From assembly GCA_965153455.1 (NCBI GenBank), contig OZ234496.1, positions 20,576,304 through 20,640,303 on the forward strand: DNA of 64,000 nt, in the 5' to 3' direction. The position numbers were made by a program, and so were the translations under genes. Positions 49,417 to 62,823 of the stretch are shown here, in pieces; within the stretch, counting starts at the first letter, position 1, and each line of letters starts with the position of its first letter. This DNA is from Sphagnum compactum (lineage: Eukaryota > Bryophyta > Sphagnopsida > Sphagnales). The notes below the pieces were generated by a model. It saw only the letters and a list, made by a program, of their open reading frames with translations. It did no database searches and was not told the origin of the DNA.

Positions 49417-52400
49417 ATGTTTTCTTCTCAAAAGATGATGATGGATGCAGGATGTTGCACCATGTTGAAATGCTGGCCATCTTTTGTGGCGGGAGTGTTT
49501 TTTTTGGCTCTCACGGAGGTTTTGCTAGTGGTATGGCTGGTGAGGAGATGGGTGCAAAAGCAGCAGCAGGAACAGGAGAATCAAAACTCCAATTCTTTAG
49601 CTAACTCTCCTGCTGCAATGATCATTCACTCTGAAGGTGCTGCCATCAGCTTCAATCTTCAGGTTCTTTTTTTCGATTATCCTAATCTGTGGTTTTCTCT
49701 TTGAAGTTTATGAATTTCTCTTTGCAAAACTGAAATAAATCAAGAAACGCTTGTTGTCAGGAAATATATATATATTTGCTTTCTTTGACATTATCAGCTT
49801 CTTGTCTGAAGAGTGTTTTTTTTCCCATTGACTCTAGTAAACAAGTAAGTTTCCTGCATCATGAAAGCTGGAAAACTGACCAAACATCGATAATTTGGTC
49901 TAGTTTTCTGCAGAAGGAAAACCACCAAACATCATCAATCTGGTCTAGTTTTCTGCATAAGAGCAGCTCCAACAGTGCTCAGTGTGTGACCCTGCGAAAA
50001 TATCTCTTGCATCCAAGATTAGTTAGTTACTCTTTTTTCCAACCCCACCCATAAAACTAAAGCGGCACTGCAAACAGATGGAAGACTACTAATAGCACCC
50101 CACCTGGACCAATCAAACTATCTAGCCAATCAACAACAGGCTCTGCTGTGTATTTTACCAGCCTCAGCATCGCGTGGAAAAATGTTGTGCCTGTTGTGTC
50201 AAAACCATTTTGCCGAACCAAACTGGCATGTTTTGACTTTCTCCATCCAATTTTCTTTTGCGGGGCCACATACTGAGCACTGGTGGAGCTGCTCTAAGGA
50301 AAACTGCCAAATGTTGTCAATCTCATCTAGTTTTCTGTGTCAGGAAAAACTAAACAAACATCAGCAATTTGGTCTAGTTTTCATTGGTGCAGTAGTCTCT
50401 TCCTGACTCAAAATGAGAAACATTCTCATTGAAATTTAGTTCTGTTGTTCACTCTACTCATACTAAATTTTTTGAGGAAGCAAGTCAAATGAGATTCAGC
50501 AAGATCCTGTGAAAATGTCAATTCTTGAAAGCCATGAAAGGCAGTAATCTATGTGGTTCCTGTGTATTGTCTGTGTCATAATGCTTGAATCTATGTCCTT
50601 GTTTGCACAGGATGATTATGTGCTTCAATGTGAAATAATTCAGATTAATTACATTTTTTTGTTTCTAAACCCTAAAGCCTTGCAGCTGAATAAGTTCCTA
50701 CTATAAACCTTGATCTTAATTAATGAGTATGCAGTTTATCCCTAATCTAGCACACACCTGACAACTTCATTTTTCTTACTGAGTGCCAATGAGCAACCAC
50801 AATTTGTGAGGATTTTGAATGTTGCCCTCAGCGATAATTCTTTCCCCAAAAACTGTTACAAGAATTATGTTGAATGCTCCCAAAATTATTCATTTTTTTT
50901 TCCAGATCTGCTCATGCTGAGTGACAGATTTTAAGTCAGCTATTTCTTTGTTATTTTGGGTTGGAAAATTTCCAGAGCTTTTTTTATGTTTATGAGCACA
51001 ACAACTGTGTTCCATACTCTATTTGGGTTCTACTAGGGTTGTGTTTTACAATTTACCAAAAAAGGGGAATGGTTTGTCTTCTAGGGAAGTGTATGGGTTG
51101 CAGCACTTCCAGAAGGGAATTGGAGCAAGGCAACTATAAAACAAGTGGGCAAAGACAAGAGGAGAGACAAAGAGGGTCAAAAGGAAGGATCAAGGCATGA
51201 CAGCAGAAATGATGGGATGGAAATAGTTCCTAAATGGAGACATGCTTCTCTCTCTAACCAGATTCTGACATTGAAAGCGACCAATGGGACTGAAGAAACT
51301 GTTTCTCTTGAAGGCTGTGAGATCTTGGCAATTTCCACCAGTCCTGGCCCCAGTCGGAAATGGTGAGTTTGCTACCCTTCAGCATGAGAACCTGTTATAG
51401 CTTGGAAATTGCAGCACTGTGTTGATCCTTTTTCCACTTTGTGGCCTGGTTCCTAAGTAGAATTTCAGGCTGGCTTGACATGCCTTATACTGTGTCAAAC
51501 TGTCAGATTGCTGATGAGATTCTGAAGCACTGTTTCTTTTTGTGGGGCACATTTACCCATGATTTTTTCTATTTGATCAACGAGAGGGGCCTCAAAGGGG
51601 GTCAAGTGCTGAATTGATGATGGTTCAGGAGCACTAACTGTTTTGGTTTGGGGCATTTGTTTCTGGTTGGATGAAGGGGCAAAAGGGCGCCGATAAAGGT
51701 CCACCATCCTGATCGGGTGCTCTTTAATGGTTGCAAAGATCTTCTAATATTTTTTGAAACTGGTTGGGAGAAGGAGGCATGGTGTCAGGTGCTGCGAGCA
51801 ACAGCAGGAGCATCAACCTCCACATTCCATAAAACAAGAAGAGACTATCAAGCCTACACACACCAAGTGGAAGCCCACATGCCCTATGTGAACAAGTTCT
51901 TCATGGGACTTGGCACCAAAAACCAGTTTAGTAATGTACATAAGAGCTATGAGCACAAGTCCCCCAATGTAGTAGCAGGGGTTTCACGGCGGCGAACAAT
52001 TTGGAGGAAGTTGACTAGTCGAACTTTCAAACCATCAAATGCAGTTAATTCTCAAGGGAATGATTATGGCACCATTCAAGAACAGGAAGGAGAGATAGAC
52101 AGCATCGATGATGCAGGTAGCACTGCCAATGGGACAGATGGTACCCAACCAAACAATGCCTCTATTGCTGACCATGACAAAATCACGATTAGCAATCAAA
52201 AGGATGAGGATGAGGAGCCTAAAACCTTGTCTGCGGAGCCCAAACTTACGACTGTTAAAGAAATACAGCAGGGGTTGATTTGCTTGAATATGGTGGTGTC
52301 AAGACTCTATTTCGACTTCCATAAGAGTCCAGCTAGGATGGCATCTATTCAGAGGTTCTTTCAGGTAAGTTCAAGTACTTTCCTTCTCTTTGTGTTTATT

Positions 52401-55093
52401 GGTGTGCATAGAAGCTTGTGCACCTACTAGGAACTCATTTGCTTGGAGTTTAGGAGCTCTGATGTGGGACATCGGTAGGGGAATGTGTGGTGGCTTTATA
52501 ATTGTGATGCTTCGACGACATTGGAATAGTTGTGAGTATGGTTCCAGGTGCAAAGTTTGGAGAATTGCTTTGAAATGCATCAGTGGAGACCCATAGAAAA
52601 CCAACAGAGTCTCAGTTGTGCCTTATATAATAACTCTGGATACTGTTTGGTTGGATTGATTACAGAGGCAATTGCTGAAATTGAGAACCCCAAACTACAT
52701 AAAGTCGGTGCTGGTCAAGGAATTTGGGCTTGGGGATTTGCCTCCCATTGCAACAAGTATACGGATGCTCCCGGCAGACTCTGAGGGTACCTTGGTATTC
52801 GAGGTAGACGTGGAGTGGCATACCAACTTTTTCATCACTTGCGAGACTGGGCTGGAGGTGAGGGATGCCAAGGCGCAGGAGTCTGTGACGGCACAAGCCA
52901 CACAACCAGGCTTAGCTGGAGCAGCTGCTGCTGCTCTGCTTACGGGTATAGAGGAGGATTTGGAAAGCAATGGCACTGGACAAGAATTTGCAAGCCAACA
53001 TGGTTCTCTGGCAGGCCCAAAAGCTATAGGTATAGCTTGGCACTTGTTTTTGTGTCAGAAATAATCTGGGGCTAGCTCATCCAGTGTGGAATGTTTTTGA
53101 CTCAAGTCTCAAGGTTTCTGTATTTTTGTGTTGAGTTGTGGCTGGCTATGGGTTGAAGGTGCAGCTGAGGTTAGTAACAGAAGAGGCAAATGGGTTCAGT
53201 CCATGAAGTCCATGATGTCGCATGTGGCTGACCAGGTCTCCCAGGTGTGTGATGTCTCGTTTTTTCTTGACCTCAAGTCATTGAGTGATGTTTTGAAGGC
53301 ACAGGTGACTCAAATGTGGATCTGAAGCCTCATGGAAAGTATATGGTCTGTGATCAAAAGCCAATAGTGCTACTTTCATAGCTGCATCTGTACTGTCTAA
53401 AGTTCTTGCATCTGTTGACTAGAACAACTACTGAAGCACAATCCTCCATTTCCATACACTGCTGGATTCTCTTAAAAGCTAAAACTTTTTCATGAGGTTC
53501 ATGGGAAATTCAAAAGGATTTTCTTTTCAATGGAGTTGACAGGAAATCCTGACAATGAGGAAATTGTGAAGCTTGGCCTCTCTGTATTGTGTTTAAAAAC
53601 TGTACACTCTGGAGCTCTACAGAAACATCCTTTGGGCATTCCAAACTGGCTAGTGATTGATCAATTGGGGGTGTGGCTGATGGGGTTTGATATGGGGTGG
53701 CTCAATAGGTACCACTATTGTTAAGGATTCATTGTACATTGCTAAAGGGAACAATGGTGGTCAAAATGAAGGCACCACCAACTAACCATGTTTGGTTTTC
53801 ATTCAAGGAGATGCCAGAGATGGATCTTGTGTCAGAGCCCTGCATTGGTGACCACCGTATAAGCAGTGGCCCATTGGCTGCATTCGTAGTGCAACAACTG
53901 AAGGTCTGGATTTACAGCATGAATAGAAGAAGATATTGTGCTGTTACTGCTGACAAATAGCTGACTGATCCCTCTTTGTAGAGGGGTACTCCTGAACTGC
54001 CACTAACAGGAAAAGATTGCTGACTAATTCTCCCCCCTCACTTCTCTTATAACCCACTAGCCCCTAAGTTTCTACAATCTAGAAGACCAGTTGACCCAAT
54101 GGGCACCAGCTGGTTTGACGTGCATCTAGGGCCAAAGTGGCTGTGTGCTATTTCCCCTTATGCAATCTCTGTGATTCTCTGAAGTTGATTGTTTTTCTTT
54201 CTGAGAAGTAGAAGGTGAATGATTATGGACTGTACCATTTGGTCACGATGAGAACTTCAAACAATGGGTAGGCAACTGTGTTTATGGTTTTGACATAACT
54301 TTTGTGGGATGACAATTTGTAGACACAACTACAGGACACACTAGTGATGCCGAACTGTGAAGACCTCTTTATGAGCTGGATGATGTCTGAAACTGACGAC
54401 TGGCTACCACATAGTACTGTTCCAGTTGCTTTCACACCCGCCAAAGCATATGATGAGGAGCAACAAAGCTCAAAGTGGAATCCAGGCAGTCAGATCAAGG
54501 CCCCCAACAACTACAAGCCTGAAGCAGCTGAGGGCCCTGCTGCAATCAGTAATATCAACCAGCCCCATCATACCTCAAGCATCCCCAGCAGTTCTTCTCA
54601 AGCTTCTAACCTTGAAAATCCTGACCTGCAGTTTGATCCTGTACCGGCTTCTTATGTAAGACAAGATTTGCAAACTGATTTAACAAGTCCACTGCTAGAC
54701 AAAGTGGACTATTACCAAGGCGGTTCTGCTGTTCAGGGAGTACCTAGTACAAGAGGGGAGTACATTGGCAGTGAGTACATGAAAGAGGAGCTGTCAGGAC
54801 GGGACTTGGAAGGAGGTGTGTCAGATCGGACCTTTGATTCAGTGGTCATGGATATTTTACAGCAATCAGAGGGTTCAGCTTCTGACAATGAAGTGCCAAA
54901 TTTGGTCAGCTTTGCAGAGTCGCATGACAATATCCAGGAAGCACAACCAAAGTTGCAATCACGACGATCCAAGATGCTTTTTCTTGGGAAAAAAATGGGT
55001 GTAAAGTTTGATGAGAAGCGGCGCACTGTGTTGGAAAAGTTGAGGGAGCGAAAAGCTGATTCTGATGGTTCTTCTCATTGGGGTGGGGGATGA
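49417..55093 (+). CDS. TEX2-like SMP-domain lipid-transfer protein (PH + SMP-LTD)
   Basis: Seven exons: 49417-49662, 51085-51362, 51677-52364, 52666-53029, 53165-53304, 53748-53903 and 54323-55093. All introns are GT-AG and phases fit (2643 bases, 880 aa). One N-terminal membrane helix (about 20-45, AGVFFLALTEVLLVVWLVRR) anchors the protein. A split PH domain follows (about 130-215: WRHASLSNQILTLKATNG, ETGWEKEAWCQVLRA). The SMP-LTD lipid-binding module starts about 372 (LNMVVSRLYFDFHK) and continues through GLGDLPPIATSIRMLP, FEVDVEWHTNFFITCETGLE, WVQSMKSMMSHVADQVSQ, MKAPPTNHVWFSFKEMPEMD and MPNCEDLFMSWM to about 650. The tail is disordered with a basic C-terminus. It matches Arabidopsis At1g17820/At1g73200, relatives of TEX2, which act at ER contact sites and bind or move lipids. 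It is slightly longer than the roughly 800-aa relatives. ATG 49417 is preferred; 49435 is a second option. The 53304 donor is the least certain boundary; 53244 gives a shorter alternative. Confidence 0.92.
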
Positions 55094-58000
55094 TGGAATT
55101 GTTTGTCAGGCACTTCATTTGATCCCTTTCACTGAAGGTAAAGCAATTCCTGGAATTTGGGTGTTAAGTTGTCAAGTTACCAAGCAGCTTACTTTTGTTG
55201 AGACCCTTACCAACCTTCAAATGCTTGACATATAGACAAAATGTAGCTTTTCAAGGTACAGAGATCAGTTCAGCAATCCAGGAAATGAACCCACTTGTAA
55301 GAGTTGTGAATTCTGCTTCAATACCAACTTTTACAAGTCGAATGTGGCATGAAACTGCAGCACAGCAGATCTCCACAATAGGAATAGATTGCACAGCTGT
55401 TTACTGATCTGTTGGTGGACTCTGCTTATGGCAGACAGCCTGAGTAGGAAGGAGTAAGCTTGAAGCCATGAATGATCCTGGATATTTTGCCTACACTCGA
55501 AACTTGAAGACTCCTGTAGGGCTTATTGATTGCCAAAACTTATTGATTGCCTTCTACAAATATTGGGTAACATTTAACCCCTCAACATATCAATCAGTTG
55601 AGGATCAGAATTTTTCCATACCATTAGTCTTTTGGAGTTGAATGCATACAAATGTACAAATATCAAAACTATTCCAGCCAGTTGAAGCTTCTTGACGTTC
55701 ATGTTGGATGTAAAGCTCTGATGAAATTTCTAAAAGAGAGCAGTCAGGAATGGAGTTTACAATGGTGGAGGACTTGCCAGGTCCTATATGATCTGCTCTC
55801 CTGCTGCATCTCAACTAGAAAATCAAGTTCCCAGTTTTGTTCTGTTTTAGTTCCTCCAGCCAGATGTGCACCATGCATTGATAGCCTCTTAGTAGCCTAA
55901 TTGTGGATGAACCCCAACTAGTTGATTTCAGGTTTAACCTCCGTAAGTTATCATTTATAGGTCCAGTAGGTAGGTAGGCAGGTAGGTAGGTGGGTGGGCA
56001 GGTAGAATAATAGGTGATTGCTAGTGAAGTAGATTTCATGTAGGTAGTTGGTACATAGGTTTAGGACCAGTGTTGGCCAGTTCTTAGATTTTAGTAGAAT
56101 CGTTGGATTCAGTTTCGATTGGTTTTTGAAATTTTAGAATCATCAGTTTTGGTTCTAAGGAGTATTATGCTCAAAAATTAAGACCTGTCGATTCCAGATC
56201 TGGATTCATTTTTAGAGAATGACAGTTTCGGGCTCGACAGGTTTTCATTTTTTCAAAACACTTGGATCCGGGTCAGGGGTAAGGTCCAGGTGTGAGAAGT
56301 TAGCGAAGCACTTCATCATACATGGTTCATGTTTGTAGTCTAAATTGCATCTCCTATATTGTTGAAATGATTATATGATCCTAAAATTCGTGTCTTCTTT
56401 GCCCAATAATCAAAACAACAACCATGTTTGCACTTAACATTACTTTCAGGTGTTCTTGCCAGAAAAGGAATCCAATTCAACTGGTCAGAAGGAACCCAGA
56501 ATAATGAATGTTGAGATCTTGTATCTAAAAGCTTTTCGCTGTCTTGCAGCAATACACCTAGGACATTAATACACCTAAGGCTAGACCAGGACCCTGGCCC
56601 TTATGATTAGACCTATGACCTCGACCCAGCCAAGGTTTGGATTCAAGGCCGAGTCTTGCTGGAGGTGTGTTTTGTCAGGTCGGGTCTGGATCTGATTCTT
56701 GAAAAATCTTGTTGGATCGGGCCAGATCTAGGCGCAATTCTTGCTTGAGGTTTGAACTGCTGGGTTTGGATCTTAGAACCTGATCCAGATCCGGACTTGG
56801 ACCCGACCCAAAAATGCATACCTGACCAACACTGGTTTGGTCAAGTGGATTGGTTGTTAGTAGTTGAGTAGCAAACACAGCAACTGAGCTAAGCAGTGTG
56901 GTTAGCTAGGGAACTGGAATCCAATATTTTATGGAACATTATTGATTCAGTCAGTAGCTAGGAGACATAAGTGTAATATCAAAAAGGAAAGACATAAAGA
57001 AAGAGTTGTGCTCAAGAGGAGGCAGTTAGCCTTCAAAGTTTTTGCTAAACTCTGTATATGGCTCTCATGTGATGCACAACTCTGAAAGTATATCCGAGAC
57101 TCTTCTCATAATAACAAAAAAGAGATATATAGGAAAATTAGCAGTGGATAAGATGATACACAAAGGAATAGTAGTATTGAGAGGAGACACTTGTGCATGC
57201 ATTCTTAAAGACCTTTACTCTTTGGTGATGGAGATGATATTGATATCTATGCCTGCTACTCATGAGGTTCTAGAATTAGTATGAGAAAGACTACTCCTTC
57301 TCATAAGAGGAATATGATTCCCATGGCAGGCAGACCTTGTAACTTAACAAAGACTTTGGGAGAGTGGCTACTCACATTGTAACTCCTAACACTTTGAGTT
57401 CTCCCTCTATAGTGATAAGCTGCAATCTTTAGGAGTAGATGCTTTTCTTGGAGACAGGCTTGACTTTGGTTTTGGCTGAGTTCAGGAAAAGCTTCAAGGC
57501 CTGCTGGAATAAGAATATCATAAGCTTATCATACAGTACCATACTAAACTCTTGAAAATGTACAAGAGAGTTCTAGTAGGTTAGTAAAAGAACAAATATT
57601 AAGCTTTTTTGGTATTGTACAGAAAGGTTTTTTTAAAAAGCATACTATTGTGAGAAGTGATGTACTTGATCGTCTAATTCTTGACCAGCCATAAGTGAGA
57701 ACTTGTGTACCTATGGTGCATTCCAAAGGCTGAATAGAATACATGCTTCTCAATATTTTCATGTTTAGACAATGGGTCTTCCAATACTCCGTACCCTCAA
57801 TAGGAACATTAGACATTGAAAGCTCTTCTGGGACCTATGCCATGTACCTTTTCATTGTAGTCTATTCTGTTCAGTGTTTTTTTTAGTGGTGAAATATTGC
57901 CAGATTTTGACTTGGAATCGCAGGGTTCTACCTGCAAGCCTAAAAAAAAGAGTCATTTTCTGGCTAGATTCACTTAAAACTTACATGTTCCTACACATAA

Positions 58001-60080
58001 TTCGTCTAATATTTCATTGAAACCCTAACTCCCATCTCCACATGTGGCAACCTTGCATCAAGTCTTGTAACCAAGTGGCTGCTTGTAGTTGAGGATTATT
58101 GTCGGAACCTTACAATGTCGTTTTGCTTTTCATCAACAATAGTGCAACTAGTCAACATCATGTCGCCCCTCCTTCGCACTTCGTTCCATCATGGTATCGC
58201 CACTTATACTACTTCTTTCCACTAGGATATCGCCACTTATACTATTTCTTTCCACTAGGGTATTGTCGCTTCTCCCCACTTTTTACAACAAAGGTATCAC
58301 CGCCTCTTTCCACTTCTTGCAATGGGGTATGTCAATGTGCACACTGCATGGTTTTGGCCTTTAGGGCTTTCGGTTGTTATGTCACAAGTTCAAAGCAAGC
58401 ATTGAGTGGGCTATAGTAGGTGCTAGGTGGTAGTCAAAGTTCTTTGACAAATGTTGAATTGGAGAATCGTAGCGGATCGATTGAGCGATCGCTTTGTGTT
58501 CACTGCAATGCCCCCCCCCCCCCCCAATCTAAATATGATTTTCTAACCTAATGCAACTTGCAAGTTGAAGGCTGAATCTACATTTCTTGTGTACAACAAC
58601 TCGATTCTACTGTAGATTGGATTGCTCAAGCTTAAGCTTCATGCAGTCCAAACAGTGCATTGATGATTCACAACTTGGGCCCTAGAATTTGGATGTTAGG
58701 GTTGATTGCGAAGGGAATCGGAATGGGTTCTTGATTCCGAATTTCTAACTTTTGATTCACTATGAACAACAAACACGGTGACTCGACCCTCTACAAATCA
58801 TATGAGATACTGAAATTGTATTTCCTTGTTTTTTGCATTTTTCTTATGAGCTTTCAAGAGTTGAAGTTCAAGTAAGGTTTAGGGTATAAAGTTTGTTGTA
58901 GCTAGCTATTACACTGTTGCAACTTGCATGTGTTGCTTTCGCATCATTGTTTGTTTGGCCTTTATTATTTTCATTTCCATTCTTACTTTGAGCAACCCAA
59001 TGTTTAAGGTTTGGATTTTCAGAGTGAGGGGAAAGGATCAGGGTTTAGTGTTCTTTATTGGTTTTAATTTTTCTCTTCTTCCTTTAGAGCATGGCACCTT
59101 TAGAACCTCTATAAAAATTTAAATTTTGCCAATCTTTTTTGCAAGATGAGTCTATCGGTATAGTTGCAAGATTTAATAACTAGATCCCATGCATTGTCCC
59201 AACTTCTTCTAAGCCTCTTTTTGAGATAGATCTTTGGATTCATATTTTCTAAGAATATGACAGAAACAAGGTGTTTCAAGATGTTTGGAGTGCAAAACTC
59301 CCTTGGGGTAAGTCTATGGTGGATGTAGATGGGAAAGTGCATCAAGTTAGATGTAAAATCTACAATAAAATTGAGGGGAAAAAAAAATTACTAGCCCCTA
59401 AATTGGATAGTCTTTGAAACATGGTGGTAGGAGGAAAGCTTTAACCAATATCTGAAGGGGGTGCAAATGGGATAACATGAACTGCACTCGCCTACTTTTT
59501 GATTGCTTTTGGGGAAATATTTTTGAAATATTCTTGAAACTTTTTTGAAAAAATCTTTTTAATTTATTTTTTAAAAAACCATACCATTTTATTAAGGTTC
59601 ATGTTAACAAATTTGCTAAAACATATCGTTTCCAAAAAATTTGGAATCCATTTACAAGTCCTCTTACTGCTTAAAAACAAGCATTACAATGTTTGATGAG
59701 TGTTTTTGTTAATTTTTTATTCAATGGATTAATTTCAAATTAATTCACATGTTCCCATGATATATTAAAAATACAACTATATAAACAAATCTTACAATTT
59801 CAACATCAAATTAAATTATGATTTGAAAACATGAAAAAACCAAGTAAACATTACATTTGTTAGGTACATGTTATTGTGACTGCACCTAGGCGTCTATAAA
59901 GTTGGCGAGTATTACATGAACAAATATTTGGTTCATATTAAGAATGAACAGTTTTACGCAATAATTAAGAATTTTTTTGTTACTAATTAGGTTTCCCATG
60001 TTGGTATTGATGAGAAGAAGAAGAAGTTGGTCCAATTTTTTGTTTATTTTCATTTGTTGTTTAAAGGTAAACCCATGACC
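55094..60080. other. Intergenic, including the 3' flank of the TEX2-like gene
   Basis: No supported gene. Noted contents: a GTAG/GGTG tetranucleotide array at about 55966-56004; a zone rich in GATCCGG/GGTCTGGATC-like degenerate strings at 56.6-56.8 kb; a 33-bp tandem repeat (TATCGCCACTTATACT-ACTTCTTTCCACTA) at 58193-58270; and a 15-C run at 58511-58525. Short ORFs lack known domains. Confidence 0.55.
58193..58270. repeat. 33-bp tandem repeat
   Basis: Two clear copies of a unit TATCGCCACTTATACT followed by TTTCTTTCCACTAGG, and a third partial copy (TATTGTCGCTTCT). Confidence 0.8.
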
Positions 60081-60082
60081 AT

Positions 60083-61683
60083 TATGAGAACATGAGCAAG
60101 TTGCTACAATTCCTTGGTACACCAAATTATCCCATAATGCATTGGTCCGGCAACACTGGTTGGGAGATGGCAACTTATATGGATGAGGTTGTTGTGAACA
60201 AAATAAGGAATTTGGTTCAAAATGTTCAATTCATTTCCCTTTCTTGTGATGAGGTCACAACTTGTGACCAAAAATCATGGGTTTTGATACATGCATATGT
60301 GGTTGGAGGTTGACAAATAATTCTTTTGTTATTGTCATTGCAACAAGTGGTTGATGGGGCCACTTTACATAACTTGAAGTGCATTTTGGTGGATGTTCTG
60401 GTTTTATGTGGTGATCTAACACAAGAAAGTATTGCATCCAAGTTGATCACATTTGGAGTTGATGGAATGAATGTCTTTCAGGGTGTTAGAATAGGTGTGA
60501 CACTCCAACTTAAAACCCAGACTGCGCCATTCATAATTGGTGTGCATTGCATGAGTCATCACACAAATTTGGCTATGCAAACATTTTCTAAGACGAGCAT
60601 TGTGGGGAAAATTGAAGATGTTCTGCAAAGCTTGTATTCTCATTTTTTTCATAATCCAAAGAAGACTGAAGAGTTCATCGAACTAGCTAACATCATGGAA
60701 ACATGGGGGCAACAAATTCTCATAAACATCAAGACGTGTTGGATTTCAATGCTACTTCCAGCCAAGAGGGTTTTGTCAAAATACCATGCCTTGGTCTTGA
60801 AGATGCATCAAGATGTCGACATTATCACATAAACTGCCCATAATCTATAACTTCTTTACAACTTGGAGGTAATGTTGGGCCTCTCTTGAATCATGCCCAT
60901 GCTTGAAGGATTGAATGAGTTGATGAAATTCTCCCAATCTCAAGAGTGTTTTGTATGTGACTTTGTTGTTGAAATTATGCCAAGCAGATTTGTACTACTA
61001 GTACAATGACCCCCATAATGCTTACTTAAATGATGTGTTCCATGGTTATCGAAATTTGTTGAATGAAACTTCTAATGTGGTGGTGCATGAATGGGCACCT
61101 GACCTGAATATAGGGTTGGAAATCTTAGTTTTCGGATTGTTGGCATTTCTATCATGATGCATTGTCGTCGCCCTGAAACAACATTATATGTGCTTGTGAA
61201 TCATGCTCTCTTCTAACATACCATGAACAATGTGCAAATGTATTGTTCCTAAGCTACAACCAAGGTTAATGATGAACTTGAAAAATGGTTTCATGCACAT
61301 GATGTGATGGATGCTTTAGGTGTGGTTTATCTATAATATTGGTTCAAAAGCACATGTGAGTCTAGCTTCCCTATTCACATGGATGTTTTGAATAGATTTT
61401 ATTGTTAGCCTAGAAAGCTTGGATCCTCCCAAACATGGATTGTAATAGTTCTTGATGCAAATATTCTGAACTTTCATGCCTCCCTCTTCAAGATCACCCT
61501 GATGTCAAAGGCTAAATGGGCTATGGACCAGCCCATGGATTTCAATCCAGTTTCTAGATTGTGGAAAAAACTTACCTCCAATGCATTATTATGTGCATGC
61601 TTCTCTGAGTTCATCAAGGTGGTAGAATTAATTGTGGTCCAAATTATGGGGTTTGTTGAGGATGAAAAATTACGAAACAAGTA
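60083..61683 (+). pseudogene. hAT-type transposase pseudogene (DUF4371-like)
   Basis: The plus strand reads as a plant hAT-superfamily transposase with disabling changes. Recognisable segments in order: MSKLLQFLGTPNYPIMHWSG, NVQFISLSCDEVTTCDQKSW, a TGA at 60311, VVDGATLHNLKCIL, GVDGMNVFQGVRIGVTLQLK, GVHCMSHHTNLAMQTFSK, TCWISMLLPAKRVLSKYHAL, stops near 60832 and after, then LNELMKFSQSQECFVCDF. Near 61608-61683 a remnant of the C-terminal dimerisation region reads FIKVVELIVVQIMGFVEDE followed at once by KLRNK. The residues that normally separate VEDE from KLRN (an RTFSTLSFMKS-type motif) are missing, so there is an internal deletion. The N-terminal zinc finger and element ends were not found. 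It cannot make an active protein as it stands. Autonomous relatives catalyse cut-and-paste DNA transposition. Confidence 0.85.
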
Positions 61684-61868
61684 ACCATCATGTTCATAGC
61701 AATACAATAGGAGATGATCAGCAACCATCATGTGTATCTTACAAAGTTTGGAATTGTCCATGAAAAAAGAGTGGAGTACAAACCTTCTGCTGAGAAACAC
61801 AACTTCTTGTCTCACCTAAGAACAACAAATGTCATGCAACAATCATTTATGGTCCAAACAAAGGTTGA

Positions 61869-62675
61869 TTGTGTATCAACCTGCACAAAAATGGCACCCC
61901 TTTTTGCAGATGTCACAAAAGTTTTGCAATAAAGAATAAGGATGGAAGTCTGGAAAAGCTTCCGCAGTCTAGAGCAATAGTTCAAAATGGTGTTCATCAC
62001 AGACAATGTGATCATACTGCAAGACAAGCTTCACTGTTCTGTGACATCCACAAGAACAGAAAGCCTGACGCAATAAAGACTTTGCATATGGCATTTAAGA
62101 CTTTACAACAGAGAAATAAATCAATAGAAGAGTGACACAAAGAGCTATGGCTTTCCTTCACATGCTAAAAAGAAAAGGTATTAAACATACCAATAGATCC
62201 CAGCAAAAAAGCTCTACCTTCAATAGTTAATGATCATCTTACACATGGGAGAGAGAATTTTACAAGAGAGGCAATACAAGAAGTCGAAGAATTGAGAGTA
62301 GTAACACAGTGTCCTAGAAGATCAAGCCAACAAAGCAGAACTCATATTAGACAAACCTCCTACAATCAGGCAACTAGAAGAAGCTGAACAATCAATTGAA
62401 CATCCATACTTTATAAGAACAAAGGAATCAAGTGTTGGGTGGTATTTGGCAAGCTTCACCCAATAGTATCCTTCGAGGAAGGAAGTTATACTTGGGATAC
62501 AGTCAGGGAGCTCATTGCAGAAGATGAATATAACTCTCTAGAAAGACTGATGGTTAAATATCCTGACATTAAGCAGTGGAAGGAAATTCTTGGTATCCAG
62601 GAGTATGCTAAAGATCGAAAGCCCTACTGGAATATGCTGAAGACAAGGGATATTCTTCTGAGAAAACCCTCATGA
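61869..62675 (+). other. Broken Cys/His-rich reading frames, unidentified
   Basis: A plus-strand frame at 61869-62135 reads CINLHKNGTPFCRCHKSFAI, then VHHRQCDHTARQASLFCDIH, and ends QQRNKSIEE before a TGA. The spacing C-x3-H, CxCH, Hx2CxH, Cx2H suggests a small zinc-binding fold. A second frame (62169-62390) contains IPIDPSKKALPSIVNDHLTH. A third (62400-62675) reads KCWVVFGKLHPIVSFEEGSY, then LERLMVKYPDIKQWKEILG, and stops. These may be pieces of one gene broken by frameshifts or separated by introns. Codon composition is protein-like. I do not recognise the family. Position directly behind the hAT relic suggests cargo or a second element, but this is inference. Confidence 0.35.
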
Positions 62676-62823
62676 CAAGATTTATCATAAGACTATTATG
62701 GGCCAAGTTCCTGATATGGATGTAGCTATATGTATATGGGAAGGCACTGCTTGAAATGGCAGGGCATCTGAGAAATTCTATTAGCTATGAGCACAAATTT
62801 TGCGGTCTGAGATGTGACAATAC

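Noticed and set aside
49208-49417. Plus-strand ORF just upstream of the TEX2-like start
   Set aside because: It lies in the GT-rich leader and stops immediately before the main ATG; no conserved features, so at most an upstream ORF.
58099-58416. 105-codon plus-strand ORF with a repeated HLYYFFPLGY motif
   Set aside because: The repetition reflects the 33-bp tandem repeat; no homology or gene context.
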